From SKIA01 sp047602905 (lineage in GTDB: Archaea > Nanobdellota > Nanobdellia > Woesearchaeales > SKIA01), in assembly GCA_047602905.1 (NCBI GenBank), contig JBLKOP010000001.1, positions 115,438 to 179,437 on the forward strand: DNA of 64,000 nt. The letters are read 5' to 3'. The translations under genes were made by a program, and so were the position numbers. Positions within the stretch are counted from its first letter, which is position 1, and each line of letters starts with the position of its first letter. The notes under the pieces are model-generated. The model worked only from the letters and a program-made list of their open reading frames with translations, did not search any database and was not told the origin of the DNA. This document shows, piece by piece, positions 17,599 through 23,979 of this stretch.

Positions 17599-17993
17599 AC
17601 TTCAGTAATCATTACTCCTCCCGTAGTTGCTGCTACAAGCACGTACTGTCTTCCTTGTCCTGGCCGTATAGTGGTCGGTATCATTTGTGCTTGTGTGTAC
17701 GCAGTTGCTTGCTGCCCGTTAGCAAGTAATACGTCAATGCTTGTTTCTGCGATGATAAACGAAGAGACTCCTTCAGGAATAGTGATGAGAATTCGTTCTT
17801 GGCTTGGAGGACCAGCAAAGTATACTCTCTCAGCAGCAGAAGCAAGAGTGTCTGCTGCTCTGGTTGCTTGCGCTAAGCTAAAAGAGTCTTGTATCTCTGC
17901 GCTGTGCTGCGTGTACAAAAACAGTAACGGACCAATTAGTAGGAGTGTAAAGCCCATTAAGATCATGTACTCCATACTCACCTGCGCTCTCAT
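17595..17993 (-). CDS. Minor pilin with class III signal peptide
   Basis: 132 aa. It starts MRAQVSMEYMILMGFTLLLIG: RAQ cleavage site, Glu in the pilin position and a hydrophobic stalk helix. First of the three-pilin set and probably the promoter-proximal gene of the vWA operon; the gap to nop10 upstream is 33 bases with no clear terminator, so read-through from the translation cluster is possible. Confidence 0.83.
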   Translation of the reverse strand: MRAQVSMEYMILMGFTLLLIGPLLFLYTQHSAEIQDSFSLAQATRAADTLASAAERVYFAGPPSQERILITIPEGVSSFIIAETSIDVLLANGQQATAYTQAQMIPTTIRPGQGRQYVLVAATTGGVMITEV

Positions 17994-18026
17994 GATACGG
18001 TGTTGGCAAGAAGTCTTTTTAAGCGT

Positions 18027-18179
18027 TTAGAGAAGGCCTTGTTCTTTCTTGGCTTGTAGGCGGTACTTTGCGTACTTATCCTCAGGAGAATACTTAGGAG
18101 GAGAAGAATTAACGGTCTTGTAGCCTTTATACTCTTCTTGTAAGGTGTACCTATCTAGTTCTTTGCAGTAACGAAGCAT
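18027..18179 (-). CDS. nop10: H/ACA RNP protein Nop10, zinc-less
   Basis: 50 aa, starting MLRYCKELDRYTL. Nop10 bridges Cbf5 (pseudouridine synthase) and the guide RNA in H/ACA particles. The C-terminal half with PPKYSPEDKYAKYR is the strongly conserved linker and helix of the family. The N-terminal zinc ribbon normal for archaea (two CxxC pairs) is lost: only one Cys remains and the second pair is replaced by YKGYK. Eukaryotic Nop10 also lacks the zinc. The start codon directly follows the aIF2-alpha stop (TAAATG), the usual gene order in archaea. Confidence 0.88.
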   Translation of the reverse strand: MLRYCKELDRYTLQEEYKGYKTVNSSPPKYSPEDKYAKYRLQAKKEQGLL

Positions 18180-18914
18180 TTATTTTCCTCTGCTAAAAGC
18201 GATTTCTGCTTCGGGAAGAGCCTCTTGGATGTGTTCTTGAAACGCTTTTAAGCGGTTCTCAGCTACTTTGTAGTCTTTATCAGTAATAGTTACTTTGTAC
18301 GTTCCTGCACCCGCATAAAAAAGCGGCACTTGTGCTTCTTGTAAGGCGTTGCTGATACGAACAGCTCCTTGTGGGTGGTACGTCTTAATAGTCATTGACG
18401 TCTTAATAGTAACTTCTTTAGGCTTAATACGCTCCTGAATTGCTTCGTGAAGAGTGTCTAGAACGTTTTTATTAAGAGAAACTGCTAAAGGCTTTTCTTG
18501 CTCTACGTACGTTACGAACACGTCGTAGAGTTCTTGCTCAGGATACGCTTTTGTGAGTGCTGCTAAGAGTTCTTTCTCAGAGGATTTCGTGGTCTTTGCT
18601 ACTTGTGTAAGGATGTTCTCCACGAGTGCTTGTTGTTTTCTCTGAGCAGCTTTTTGTTTTCTTTGCGCTTCAGTTACTCGTCGCAAAGATAAATCGATAT
18701 GTCCTTTTTTTGTGTCTACAGAAAGCACTTTTGCGATGACAGTCTTTCCTTCCTTAACGTATTCGTGAACGTTACGAATCCTTCCTGGAGCTATCTCGCT
18801 GATATGAATCATCCCTGTTTGGTTATACTCAGGTAACTCACAAAATACGCTGTGGTAATGAATGTTGGTTACCGTAGCGATTACAAGATCGCCTTCTTCT
18901 GGGTATAATGACAT
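18180..18914 (-). CDS. eif2a: Translation initiation factor aIF2 alpha
   Basis: 244 aa. Subunit of the trimeric aIF2 that brings initiator Met-tRNA to the ribosome. Domains: N-terminal S1/OB fold (about 1-80, starting YPEEGDLVIATVTNI, with GMIHISE and HIDLSLRRV), helical middle domain, and C-terminal alpha-beta domain (about 165-244). The start is 2 bases after the L44e stop and it is followed by nop10: the conserved L44e-aIF2a-Nop10 order, here lacking the S27e gene that often stands between. Confidence 0.95.
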   Translation of the reverse strand: MSLYPEEGDLVIATVTNIHYHSVFCELPEYNQTGMIHISEIAPGRIRNVHEYVKEGKTVIAKVLSVDTKKGHIDLSLRRVTEAQRKQKAAQRKQQALVENILTQVAKTTKSSEKELLAALTKAYPEQELYDVFVTYVEQEKPLAVSLNKNVLDTLHEAIQERIKPKEVTIKTSMTIKTYHPQGAVRISNALQEAQVPLFYAGAGTYKVTITDKDYKVAENRLKAFQEHIQEALPEAEIAFSRGK

Positions 18915-18916
18915 AA

Positions 18917-19234
18917 TTATTGGATTTCTACTTTCTTAGCACGAATACCGCCTGCTTGTATGTGTTGTTTATTACACTCAGTGCATTTGTAGCGAAAATC
19001 AGTTTTTTTCGTGACTTTCTTTCCAGTCATTTTTCTGCTCGCTACTGGTGGTCGACTAAAACGTCCTTGGTTCCCTACTCCTCGGTTTAGTCCTCGTTTA
19101 CGTAGGCGACTCTGGCTACCCCAGCTCATTGGACGAGTCTTGTTTCTTCCTCGTCTTTTTGCTTCAGATACTGTGTGTGTTGCGTGCTTATTACAGTATG
19201 GGCAGTGCCTATTAATTTGTTTGGGAACCTTCAT
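18917..19234 (-). CDS. rpl44e: Ribosomal protein L44e
   Basis: 105 aa. Large-subunit protein near the E site. It begins MKVPKQINRHCPYCNKHATH and ends with a YKCTECNK motif, so the four-cysteine zinc site is intact, in contrast to RNA polymerase and Nop10 in this window. The very basic middle (GRNKTRPMSWGSQ) is typical. A TATA-like gcttataaaacg at about 19257-19266 lies about 27 bases upstream, giving a leaderless start and a new transcript for L44e-aIF2a-Nop10. Confidence 0.95.
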   Translation of the reverse strand: MKVPKQINRHCPYCNKHATHTVSEAKRRGRNKTRPMSWGSQSRLRKRGLNRGVGNQGRFSRPPVASRKMTGKKVTKKTDFRYKCTECNKQHIQAGGIRAKKVEIQ

Positions 19235-19290
19235 GTTCTGTACGAAAAGACAGGCGTTTTATAAGCGTTATTGTTTTGGAAGAAGAATCT

Positions 19291-19372
19291 GCGGGTGGCA
19301 GGGTTCGAACCTGCGTAGGCCTACGCCAACAGGGCCTAAACCTGTCCCCTTTGACCACTCGGGCACACCCGC
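19291..19372 (-). tRNA. tRNA-Leu (TAG)
   Basis: 82 bases, class II with a long variable arm (TGGCGTAGGCCTACG). Acceptor GCGGGTG/CACCCGC, anticodon stem ACAGG/CCTGT with loop TTTAGGC (anticodon TAG), T-stem CAGGG... with loop TTCGAAC. No intron. A run of nine T lies immediately before its 5' end, so it is unclear whether it is read through from LSm-L37e or started separately; no TATA is seen in the 17-base gap. Confidence 0.95.
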
Positions 19373-19389
19373 AAAAAAAAATGTTTTGT

Positions 19390-19557
19390 TTATACGCGTT
19401 CAGCCCATGCGTAGCTGCGTAACTTGCTGCTTTTTCCAAAGCCGCAACTAGCGCATACTTTGTGGCGTACGTGGTACGCGTTCTTACCGCATCGGCGGCA
19501 TTTGTGATGGTTGATCTTGCCGCTTTTACGGCCCATGCTTGGAGTTCCTTTTGTCAT
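19390..19557 (-). CDS. rpl37e: Ribosomal protein L37e
   Basis: 55 aa (MTKGTPSMGRKSGKIN at the start, ending SYAWAERV). Small basic large-subunit protein with an intact zinc site: CRRCG and CASCGFG. It was found by reading the minus strand; it is too short for common ORF cut-offs. The ATG overlaps the TGA stop of the LSm gene (ATGA), the usual LSm-L37e couple in archaea. Confidence 0.95.
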   Translation of the reverse strand: MTKGTPSMGRKSGKINHHKCRRCGKNAYHVRHKVCASCGFGKSSKLRSYAWAERV

Positions 19558-19781
19558 TGTTTTGCCTCTGGATACAGTACTTGTATTGTGTCTCCTCGAA
19601 TAAAGACCATTCCTAGCTCTTGTTTCTCCACTCCAAGCTCCTGTGCTGAGAAGAGTACGGTGTTGATGTGTATATCAAAGCTCTTGAGTATTCCTCGAAA
19701 GCGGCGTCCGTTCTTAAGTTCTACAACTACTTGCTTGTCTCGGTTGTTATTGAGCGCGTCTAAAGGTCTTGAGGGATCCAT
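19554..19781 (-). CDS. Sm-like RNA-binding protein (LSm)
   Basis: 75 aa. Archaeal Sm-like proteins form heptameric rings that bind U-rich RNA. Both Sm motifs are visible: Sm1 (VVVELKNGRRFRGILKSFDIHINTVL) and Sm2 (GMVFIRGDTIQVLYP, with the IRG core). TATA-like cttataaac about 27 bases upstream on the minus strand gives a leaderless start. Coupled to L37e by a 4-base overlap. Confidence 0.94.
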   Translation of the reverse strand: MDPSRPLDALNNNRDKQVVVELKNGRRFRGILKSFDIHINTVLFSAQELGVEKQELGMVFIRGDTIQVLYPEAKQ

Positions 19782-19872
19782 GTTGTGTAGAGAACTGCGA
19801 GTCGTTTATAAGGTTTATTGTCTGTGCGGACAACGAGGATTTATAAATAAGCCGTGATTGCAACATACTATA
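19782..19872. promoter_or_regulatory. Divergent promoter region for LSm-L37e and aIF1A
   Basis: Two TATA-like elements: cttataaac (about 19804-19813, minus) for LSm and tttataaata (about 19841-19850, plus) for aIF1A. The latter lies about 27 bases before ATG 19873, which argues for that codon rather than the in-frame ATG at 19858. Confidence 0.6.
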
Positions 19873-20187
19873 ATGAATGACGAATCAACCACTACGCGTG
19901 TGCGCACACCAACGAAGAACGAAGTACTTGGGGTGCTTGATCAACGCCTAGGAGCGAGCAGAAGTAAAGTACGCTGCTTAGATGGCAATACGCGTATCTG
20001 TCGTATTCCTGGTCGTATGAAGCGTTACTTATGGGTTCGTGAAGGAGATACTGTTCTTGTTGAGCCATGGGAGTTTGGTGGAGATGAGAAAGGAGATATC
20101 GTTCATAAATACCGCCCTCACCAAGTGCAGTGGCTAAAACAAAACGGTTTCTTAGATGACCTTGAAGAAATTGATGACGAGTTCTAA
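19873..20187 (+). CDS. eif1A: Translation initiation factor aIF1A
   Basis: 104 aa. Small-subunit decoding-site factor, homologue of bacterial IF1. The OB fold is clear: EVLGVLDQRLGASRSKVRCLDGNTRICRIPGRMKR, WVREGDTVLVEPWEF, GDIVHKYRPHQVQWL. An acidic tail ends the protein. The start at 19873 (MNDES) was chosen from the TATA spacing; an upstream in-frame ATG would add five residues. It converges on lspA and overlaps it by 4 bases. Confidence 0.95.
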   Translation: MNDESTTTRVRTPTKNEVLGVLDQRLGASRSKVRCLDGNTRICRIPGRMKRYLWVREGDTVLVEPWEFGGDEKGDIVHKYRPHQVQWLKQNGFLDDLEEIDDEF

Positions 20188-20612
20188 ACACGCTTTTTTT
20201 GTAGTGCTTGCTTAACCCAATCAAGTTCTAGCAGTAAAAGATACACCACTCCTAGCGTTATGTACACGTCTGCTAAGTTGAAGATGAACAAATCAAAGAA
20301 ACGTATAAAATCCGTTACTGCTGAGAAGAAGATTCTGTCAATACCATTTCCTGCAACTCCTGCTAGCACGACAGCAAACCCAATCGCTTCTAGGTGTTGT
20401 GAGCGAGTAATACCTACTGCTAATAACAAGATAGCAAATACGGAGAGAACAATGAGTGCTTCATTTGCTGTAGGAAAGATTCCTAATGCTCCTCCAGGGT
20501 TATAAATAAGAAAGAAGAAGTTGTTGTCTGGCTGCGCTCTTCTCGCAAAGAACTTCGTTACTTGATCTAAGAAGAGAAGGGTTGCTGCGAAGAAAAAATA
20601 CTTATTTTGCAT
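20184..20612 (-). CDS. lspA: Lipoprotein signal peptidase (signal peptidase II)
   Basis: 142 aa. LspA is the integral membrane aspartyl protease that cuts bacterial prolipoproteins before the lipidated Cys. The family signatures are all here: early DQVTK (D16), IYNPGGALGI (N38 with the GAxxG pattern), GNGIDR (about 88-93), VTDF (D101) and FNLAD (D115), the last two forming the catalytic aspartate pair. About four hydrophobic helices. Unusual for an archaeon, where prolipoprotein processing generally lacks a recognised LspA, so it was probably acquired from bacteria. It overlaps the following small gene by 11 bases. A lipobox protein occurs at 43466-43858; no Lgt is in the window. Confidence 0.92.
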   Translation of the reverse strand: MQNKYFFFAATLLFLDQVTKFFARRAQPDNNFFFLIYNPGGALGIFPTANEALIVLSVFAILLLAVGITRSQHLEAIGFAVVLAGVAGNGIDRIFFSAVTDFIRFFDLFIFNLADVYITLGVVYLLLLELDWVKQALQKKRV

Positions 20613-20949
20613 ACCAAGGACCTCTTTTTGATTGATTAGTAGGTTCTTGCTGCAGAGTTTGTTCTACGCGCTCTAAACGAGAATTCAGTACGTCTAGCTT
20701 GTTTGTTATAGCGTCTAGGCGCGCAAGGATGAGTTGTGTGTGCACGTCACTGCCGCTGTTACTAGCAGGAGTTGGTGTTGGTTCTTGCTGTACAGGAGCT
20801 GAGAAACGCATATCTTCTTCTTGAGGAGGCGAGAAGTTACTTGAGAGATCAGGCATTTCGGGAGTAGAGCTTTGTTCTTGGGAGAGACTTGCAAAGTCCG
20901 GTAAGTCACCAAAATCATCATCCTCTTTCTTCCAAAACTTTAAGTCCAT
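20602..20949 (-). CDS. Small acidic/coiled-coil protein
   Basis: 115 aa, unrecognised. An acidic, Pro/Gln/Ser-rich disordered N-terminal two thirds (1-65) precede a predicted short coiled coil (HTQLILARLDAITNKLDVLNSRLERVEQTL, about 70-100). The ATG overlaps nothing upstream, and the 3' end overlaps lspA by 11 bases, indicating co-transcription. A TATA-like element is not evident, so it may belong to the operon of the preceding surface protein gene. Confidence 0.65.
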   Translation of the reverse strand: MDLKFWKKEDDDFGDLPDFASLSQEQSSTPEMPDLSSNFSPPQEEDMRFSAPVQQEPTPTPASNSGSDVHTQLILARLDAITNKLDVLNSRLERVEQTLQQEPTNQSKRGPWYAK

Positions 20950-20964
20950 ATCGTTATTTCTGTA

Positions 20965-22644
20965 CTACTCCTTTTTATGTTTGTTCATTAAGCGCTGCAA
21001 GAGTTCTTGCTGTAATTGTTGTTGCTGAGGCGTTGTTGGCTTCATAGAGAGAACTTCTAGGAGTTGCTCTTGTTCTTGAGCTCGCAGAACACTTGCTTGT
21101 AGTCGCCAAACAAGCACTGCTCCGATAAGAAACACCGCTGTTATAAGGATAAACAAGAACGAAGAGCTGCTGTGTTCTTCTTCACCAACGACTTCTTGCT
21201 GCTCTTCTTGAGAAGTGCTTATAGGCGCTGGCTGGCTTACGGAGAAGCTATGCGAGAGGTTGTTTACTCGCGCAGTGTACACGCCAGAAGCGTTAACGAG
21301 TAGTGTTGATGAATTAGTGACGTTTGTGTCAACAAAGACGGATTGGTTTTGGCTAAACCACTCTACAGTTACAGGAGTAACTATTCCTTGTACAGTCGCT
21401 GTGAGCGTAGCGTTAAGTCCTTGCAGTAAGGAAGGACCAGTTATGTGGATGCTTGGTGTTGTGTGGATGGGTGCTTCTTGAGTTATTTGTAACGGTAAAA
21501 AAATGTTTGTTCGTACCTCTTCATCATTTGCGTCTAGATAATACGCTTGTATACGAAACCCGTACTCGCCAGTCCTATTAGGAGTTACGGTGTAGGAGAA
21601 GTTTATTGTTTGGTTCGCTGCGAGTTCTTGTTGTTCTTGCTCTGAGAGCAACACGCTCTCAACAGAAGCACGCATCAGAATTGATGCGTTATTAGGGTTG
21701 TGTACAGAGAAGCGCACAGGGTGTGCTTGATTAACGATACCAACGCCTAATGAGTCATAGGAGAGTGCTAAAGGTCTTCCTGGCTGCGCTTGTACAGGCA
21801 AATGTTCTGTTCGCGTAGCGTACGCGTCAGTTATACGCACAACAAAATCCCCTGCAGCTTCAGGAAGTACTTCGTATAAGAACCAGACAGTAGTTTCGTT
21901 AAGCAATTCTTTTGTGTACACAGAATCGTAGTTGCGAAGAAGAACTCCTTGTGGAGGAGTTACTGAAAGAAACACTTCTTCTCCTGCTGATAGTTGCTCA
22001 GAAATGCGTACATCAATACTAAAGTTATACGTTACGCCAACACTAGGGTTGTCGGTGTAGCGAGTAGTCCAGGAAAGATAATCATCTACTCGCACAACAT
22101 CTTGAAGAGTCTCATTACTAGCTCCTGATATTGTAGCGTTAATAGTTGTTTCTTGCTGCGCTAAGAAGAAGAAACTAATCGTTTCTTGTCTTCCTGCACG
22201 AAGAACACCTGAGTAGTACCCTACACTATTAACTCCTTTTAGTCGCGAGAAATTACTGGGCAAGTGTATGTTCACAAACACCTCTGCTTCAAGCTCGCCT
22301 GTGTTCTCAAGAAGCAACTCATAAAGAACCTCCTCGCCTAGAGTGGCGCTTGCAGGAACACTACTAGTGGCTTTTAGTGATCTTGTGAGCGTATAGAAAT
22401 CAATAGTTGCTGATTCGTTATCACTTCTTGTAAGACAAAAACGCTCTTCTGCGCCAAGCACGCAATCATCAACCCAATAAATCTTTGAGAAACCAGCGTG
22501 TTTTAGCACTATAGCATCAGAGGAGGTAGTGGTTACTTCGTACTCCTCACCTTCTAACTCAAGAACATCTCCTACAGAGACTTCTGTAGTGCTTGCTAGA
22601 AACAAACAAAAACATATCAATAATACTAGTACTCGTCCTCTCAC
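20965..22644 (-). CDS. Surface protein with Ig-like repeats and C-terminal TM
   Basis: 559 aa. N-terminal signal peptide (RVLVLLICFCLFLAS), then several beta-sandwich repeats resembling NEW3/CARDB-type cell-adhesion domains (LENTGELEAEVFVNIHLPS; VHNPNNASILMRASVE; TVTPNRTGEYGFRI). One TM helix near the end (FLFILITAVFLIGAVLVWRL) is followed by a short charged cytoplasmic tail with Gln repeats. Many N-x-S/T sites. GTG start at 22644; a TATA-like cttaaaag about 26 bases upstream supports a leaderless start. Function unknown; cell-surface anchoring or adhesion is inferred. Confidence 0.75.
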   Translation of the reverse strand: MRGRVLVLLICFCLFLASTTEVSVGDVLELEGEEYEVTTTSSDAIVLKHAGFSKIYWVDDCVLGAEERFCLTRSDNESATIDFYTLTRSLKATSSVPASATLGEEVLYELLLENTGELEAEVFVNIHLPSNFSRLKGVNSVGYYSGVLRAGRQETISFFFLAQQETTINATISGASNETLQDVVRVDDYLSWTTRYTDNPSVGVTYNFSIDVRISEQLSAGEEVFLSVTPPQGVLLRNYDSVYTKELLNETTVWFLYEVLPEAAGDFVVRITDAYATRTEHLPVQAQPGRPLALSYDSLGVGIVNQAHPVRFSVHNPNNASILMRASVESVLLSEQEQQELAANQTINFSYTVTPNRTGEYGFRIQAYYLDANDEEVRTNIFLPLQITQEAPIHTTPSIHITGPSLLQGLNATLTATVQGIVTPVTVEWFSQNQSVFVDTNVTNSSTLLVNASGVYTARVNNLSHSFSVSQPAPISTSQEEQQEVVGEEEHSSSSFLFILITAVFLIGAVLVWRLQASVLRAQEQEQLLEVLSMKPTTPQQQQLQQELLQRLMNKHKKE

Positions 22645-22677
22645 AACAATACCTGTACAGAAAAGTGCTTTTAAGCC

Positions 22678-23058
22678 TTACGCTATAAGAACTGCTTGTA
22701 TTTGTCCTGTCTGCCCTGGTCTGCTCGTTACGCGAGCAGCTCCTTTGCTTGTCTGAATAACTGTTCCTTTCGTAATAATGTTACGACGAACGAAGTGCCT
22801 GTTTGCTTGGTTTTCAAGAACAGACTCGATATCAGCTGTTACGTGCTTCTTGGTTTTTGGGTTAAAAACAGATGCTGTCTGTGCAGTTAATGCCTTAACT
22901 TTCTTGTTATTGCCAATTGTGCGAACAACTTGGTTTCGTTTCTTACCTATTCGCGTAAGAGCTGGTCGGCGGCCTATCTCGTGCTGTCGACGTACCTTTT
23001 GGTACTTGTAGCGAGCACCGCTTGGTTGCCTATTACTTCTTGCTTGGTTAAGAACCAT
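22678..23058 (-). CDS. rps8e: Ribosomal protein S8e
   Basis: 126 aa from the ATG at 23058 (MVLNQARSNRQPSGARY). The archaeal S8e length and motifs fit: SGARYKYQKVRRQHEIGRRPALTRIG, NRHFVRRNIITKG, GAARVTSRPGQTGQI. The frame is open upstream to 23145, but that would run through the TATA box (tttttaaagg, about 23078-23087) and add non-homologous residues, so the later ATG is chosen. Divergent from sppA. Confidence 0.94.
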   Translation of the reverse strand: MVLNQARSNRQPSGARYKYQKVRRQHEIGRRPALTRIGKKRNQVVRTIGNNKKVKALTAQTASVFNPKTKKHVTADIESVLENQANRHFVRRNIITKGTVIQTSKGAARVTSRPGQTGQIQAVLIA

Positions 23059-23136
23059 AACCGCAGAAAACACGCATCCCTTTAAAAACGTTTGGTGTAT
23101 ACGCATATAAACAACCCATTCTTTTTCGTAGAATAT
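23059..23136. promoter_or_regulatory. Divergent promoters of rps8e and sppA
   Basis: tttttaaagg (about 23078-23087, minus strand) for S8e and catataaac (about 23103-23111, plus strand) for sppA, each about 25-30 bases from the corresponding ATG. The spacing decides both start sites. Confidence 0.6.
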
Positions 23137-23979
23137 ATGAAACAAGCAATTATTATCGCCGCAGGAGTTCTCTTAGCCATCGTTATCGCAGCAACGTTTA
23201 TTAGCGTTCCTGAAAGCACCAGCACAAAAACCGTTGCTGTCATACCAATAACTAATGTGTTAGTTACGCAATCACAAAGCGGGCTGTTTAGTAGTGCTTC
23301 AGTAAGCAGTCAACAAATCATTAATTGGCTTGAGAAAGCAAACGATGACAAACGAGTAGCAGCTATACTTCTGCACATCAATAGCCCTGGAGGAAGCGCA
23401 GTAGCAAGTGATGAGATAGCGCAAGCAATAAAAGAACTTGATAAGCCTGTTGTTGCTTGGATTCGTGAGTCAGGAGCGAGTGGAGCGTACTGGATTGCTA
23501 GCGAAGCAGACCACATCATCGCTAATCGCATGAGCATTACCGGAAGCGTAGGAGTAACTGCAAGCTACATAGGTTTTGCGGAGTTCTTTGAAGAACACAA
23601 CATTACTTACGAGCAGTTCACCGCAGGAGAGCATAAAGAACTCGCAACGCCGTTTAGTGAGTTAACAGAGGAGCAAAGAACGATTTTGCAAAGCAAACTC
23701 GACGCTATTCACGATATCTTTCTTGAAGAAGTACGTGCGAACAGAAACTTGACACAACAACAGTTTTTGCGCGTACGAACAGGAGAGTTCTTCTTAGGAT
23801 TAGAAGCTCTTGAGCTAGGACTCGTTGATGAACTAGGAAGCCAAGCAGTAGTGAAGAAACGACTAGAAGAGCTGCTTGAAGCAGAGGTTCGCTACGATCA
23901 TTACGCAACAAGAAAAACGTTTATGGAAGAGTTACTTGGGGTGCGCTCTCCTAACCAGCTACGCATAGAAGCTAGATAA
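23137..23979 (+). CDS. sppA: Signal peptide peptidase SppA (S49 family)
   Basis: 280 aa from the ATG at 23137. Membrane-bound serine protease that degrades cleaved signal peptides. N-terminal TM anchor (KQAIIIAAGVLLAIVIAATF), S49 core with LLHINSPGGSAVASDEIAQAI, catalytic Ser in ITGSVGV and general-base Lys in a conserved ELDKPVVAWI stretch, plus ESGASGAYWIASEAD. This single-domain form is typical of archaea. The upstream in-frame GTG/ATG options at 23092 fall inside the TATA box and are rejected. Its 3' end overlaps the convergent permease gene by 8 bases. Confidence 0.92.
   Translation: MKQAIIIAAGVLLAIVIAATFISVPESTSTKTVAVIPITNVLVTQSQSGLFSSASVSSQQIINWLEKANDDKRVAAILLHINSPGGSAVASDEIAQAIKELDKPVVAWIRESGASGAYWIASEADHIIANRMSITGSVGVTASYIGFAEFFEEHNITYEQFTAGEHKELATPFSELTEEQRTILQSKLDAIHDIFLEEVRANRNLTQQQFLRVRTGEFFLGLEALELGLVDELGSQAVVKKRLEELLEAEVRYDHYATRKTFMEELLGVRSPNQLRIEAR

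Noticed and set aside
19462..19857. Plus-strand open frame of 131 codons opposite LSm and L37e
   Set aside because: It is the antisense shadow of two clearly conserved genes.
23092..23136. Earlier start for SppA at 23092
   Set aside because: That stretch overlaps the TATA-like catataaac, which lies at the right distance for the later ATG at 23137, where the TM anchor also begins.
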